Assembly (NCBI GenBank): GCA_002379855.1
Contig: DFUX01000055.1
Location: 1-22,269, forward strand
Reading direction: 5' to 3'
Source: Cloacimonetes bacterium UBA4175
Lineage (GTDB): Bacteria; Cloacimonadota; Cloacimonadia; Cloacimonadales; Cloacimonadaceae
Length of the DNA stretch: 22,269 nt
Of the stretch, positions 22,087-22,269 are shown in pieces (the stretch's first letter is position 1; the number at the start of each line of letters is the position of its first letter). Position numbers and translations under genes: made by a program. The notes under the pieces are model-generated. The model was given only the letters and a program-made list of their open reading frames with translations, did no database searches and was not told where the DNA came from.

Positions 22087-22210
22087 GGGTCTTCCTGGAG
22101 TCATCCTTAACTTCGCAACCGCATACCTAAGGATGATGGTTCTAACGCCTTTAGAATCAAAGGAGTGCGGTATGAAGGATTATGGAGATGGTTGCCGTTG
22201 TTTTTGGTGA
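22087..22210 (+). repeat. 124-nt dispersed element with 12-codon ORF, copy 3
   Basis: This copy is ungapped against 472-595. Both ends of the first 53-nt block are conserved (gggtcttcctgg and cctaaggatgatgg), but the palindromic centre is replaced by unrelated sequence. The 32-nt spacer differs except for its purine-rich end. The final 39 nt hold a 12-codon ORF that matches copy 1 at 31 of 39 positions. It lies 55 nt after the last gene and abuts the inverted ATCCTG repeat. Confidence 0.75.
22172..22210 (+). other. Possible 12-codon small ORF in the dispersed element (copy 3)
   Basis: The frame reads MKDYGDGCRCFW and stops at TGA. AAAGGAG at 22159-22165 lies 6 nt before the ATG, the same strong Shine-Dalgarno form used by yggS and the GNAT gene in this window. 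Its length, stop codon and offset from the 53-nt block equal those of the copy at 557. Translation is unproven. Confidence 0.25.
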
Positions 22211-22269
22211 AAATGAAATAGAACGCGGATGACTGGATCGACAGGATCAGCAGGATCTTTGAAGGTGGA
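22211..22269 (-). repeat. Dispersed ATCCTG repeat, copy B (inverted)
   Basis: The reverse complement matches 341-400 with one single-base gap and about four mismatches. It begins directly after the small ORF of the 124-nt element and is cut by the window end, so its full length is not seen. Confidence 0.75.

Overview
The window is a compact, GC-rich stretch of bacterial chromosome dominated by housekeeping genes, with repeat-rich non-coding DNA at both ends and at one convergent junction. No single marker fixes the taxon. Several traits suggest the FCB superphylum, possibly Cloacimonadota: a PorV-type outer-membrane protein next to a BatA/VWA membrane protein, a fused formiminotransferase-cyclodeaminase, and promoter candidates ending in a TTTG/TCTG element rather than TATAAT. 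That placement is inference. No tRNA, rRNA, CRISPR array, phage gene or transposase is visible.

Layout. Positions 1-637 are non-coding and packed with repeats: two REP-like hairpin units, an array of three small hairpins, an ATCCTG repeat, and the first copy of a 124-nt element that carries a 12-codon ORF. On the minus strand, a LolC/E-type permease (3231-1969) runs into rarA (1951-638). Divergent from these is a long, tightly packed plus-strand operon (3404-12980): yggS, a divergent plsY, a YghO-like GNAT acyltransferase, a PAP2_3-type phosphatase, a PorV-like outer-membrane protein, a BatA/VWA protein, dxs and mnmE. Neighbours overlap or are separated by 16 nt at most. The first half of this operon looks like envelope or lipid biology; the end is isoprenoid precursor synthesis and tRNA modification. 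A 205-nt convergent gap holds a 53-nt exact inverted copy of part of the element at 472. Then comes leuS on the minus strand (15672-13186).

Divergent from leuS, rpmE is followed by its own terminator. After that come a YqhQ-like DUF1385 protein, prfA, a CNNM/CBS (CorC/HlyC-like) membrane protein, the fused formiminotransferase-cyclodeaminase, and two tandem paralogous DUF5658-like membrane proteins with GTG starts. The window ends in a second full copy of the 124-nt element joined to an inverted copy of the ATCCTG repeat.

The least explained items are the 124-nt element with its evenly placed ribosome-binding site and 12-codon ORF, the hairpin array at 132-193, and the cluster of three lipid-type enzymes at 4105-6785. 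The cluster could be a ceramide or phospholipid head-group pathway, but this is speculative.
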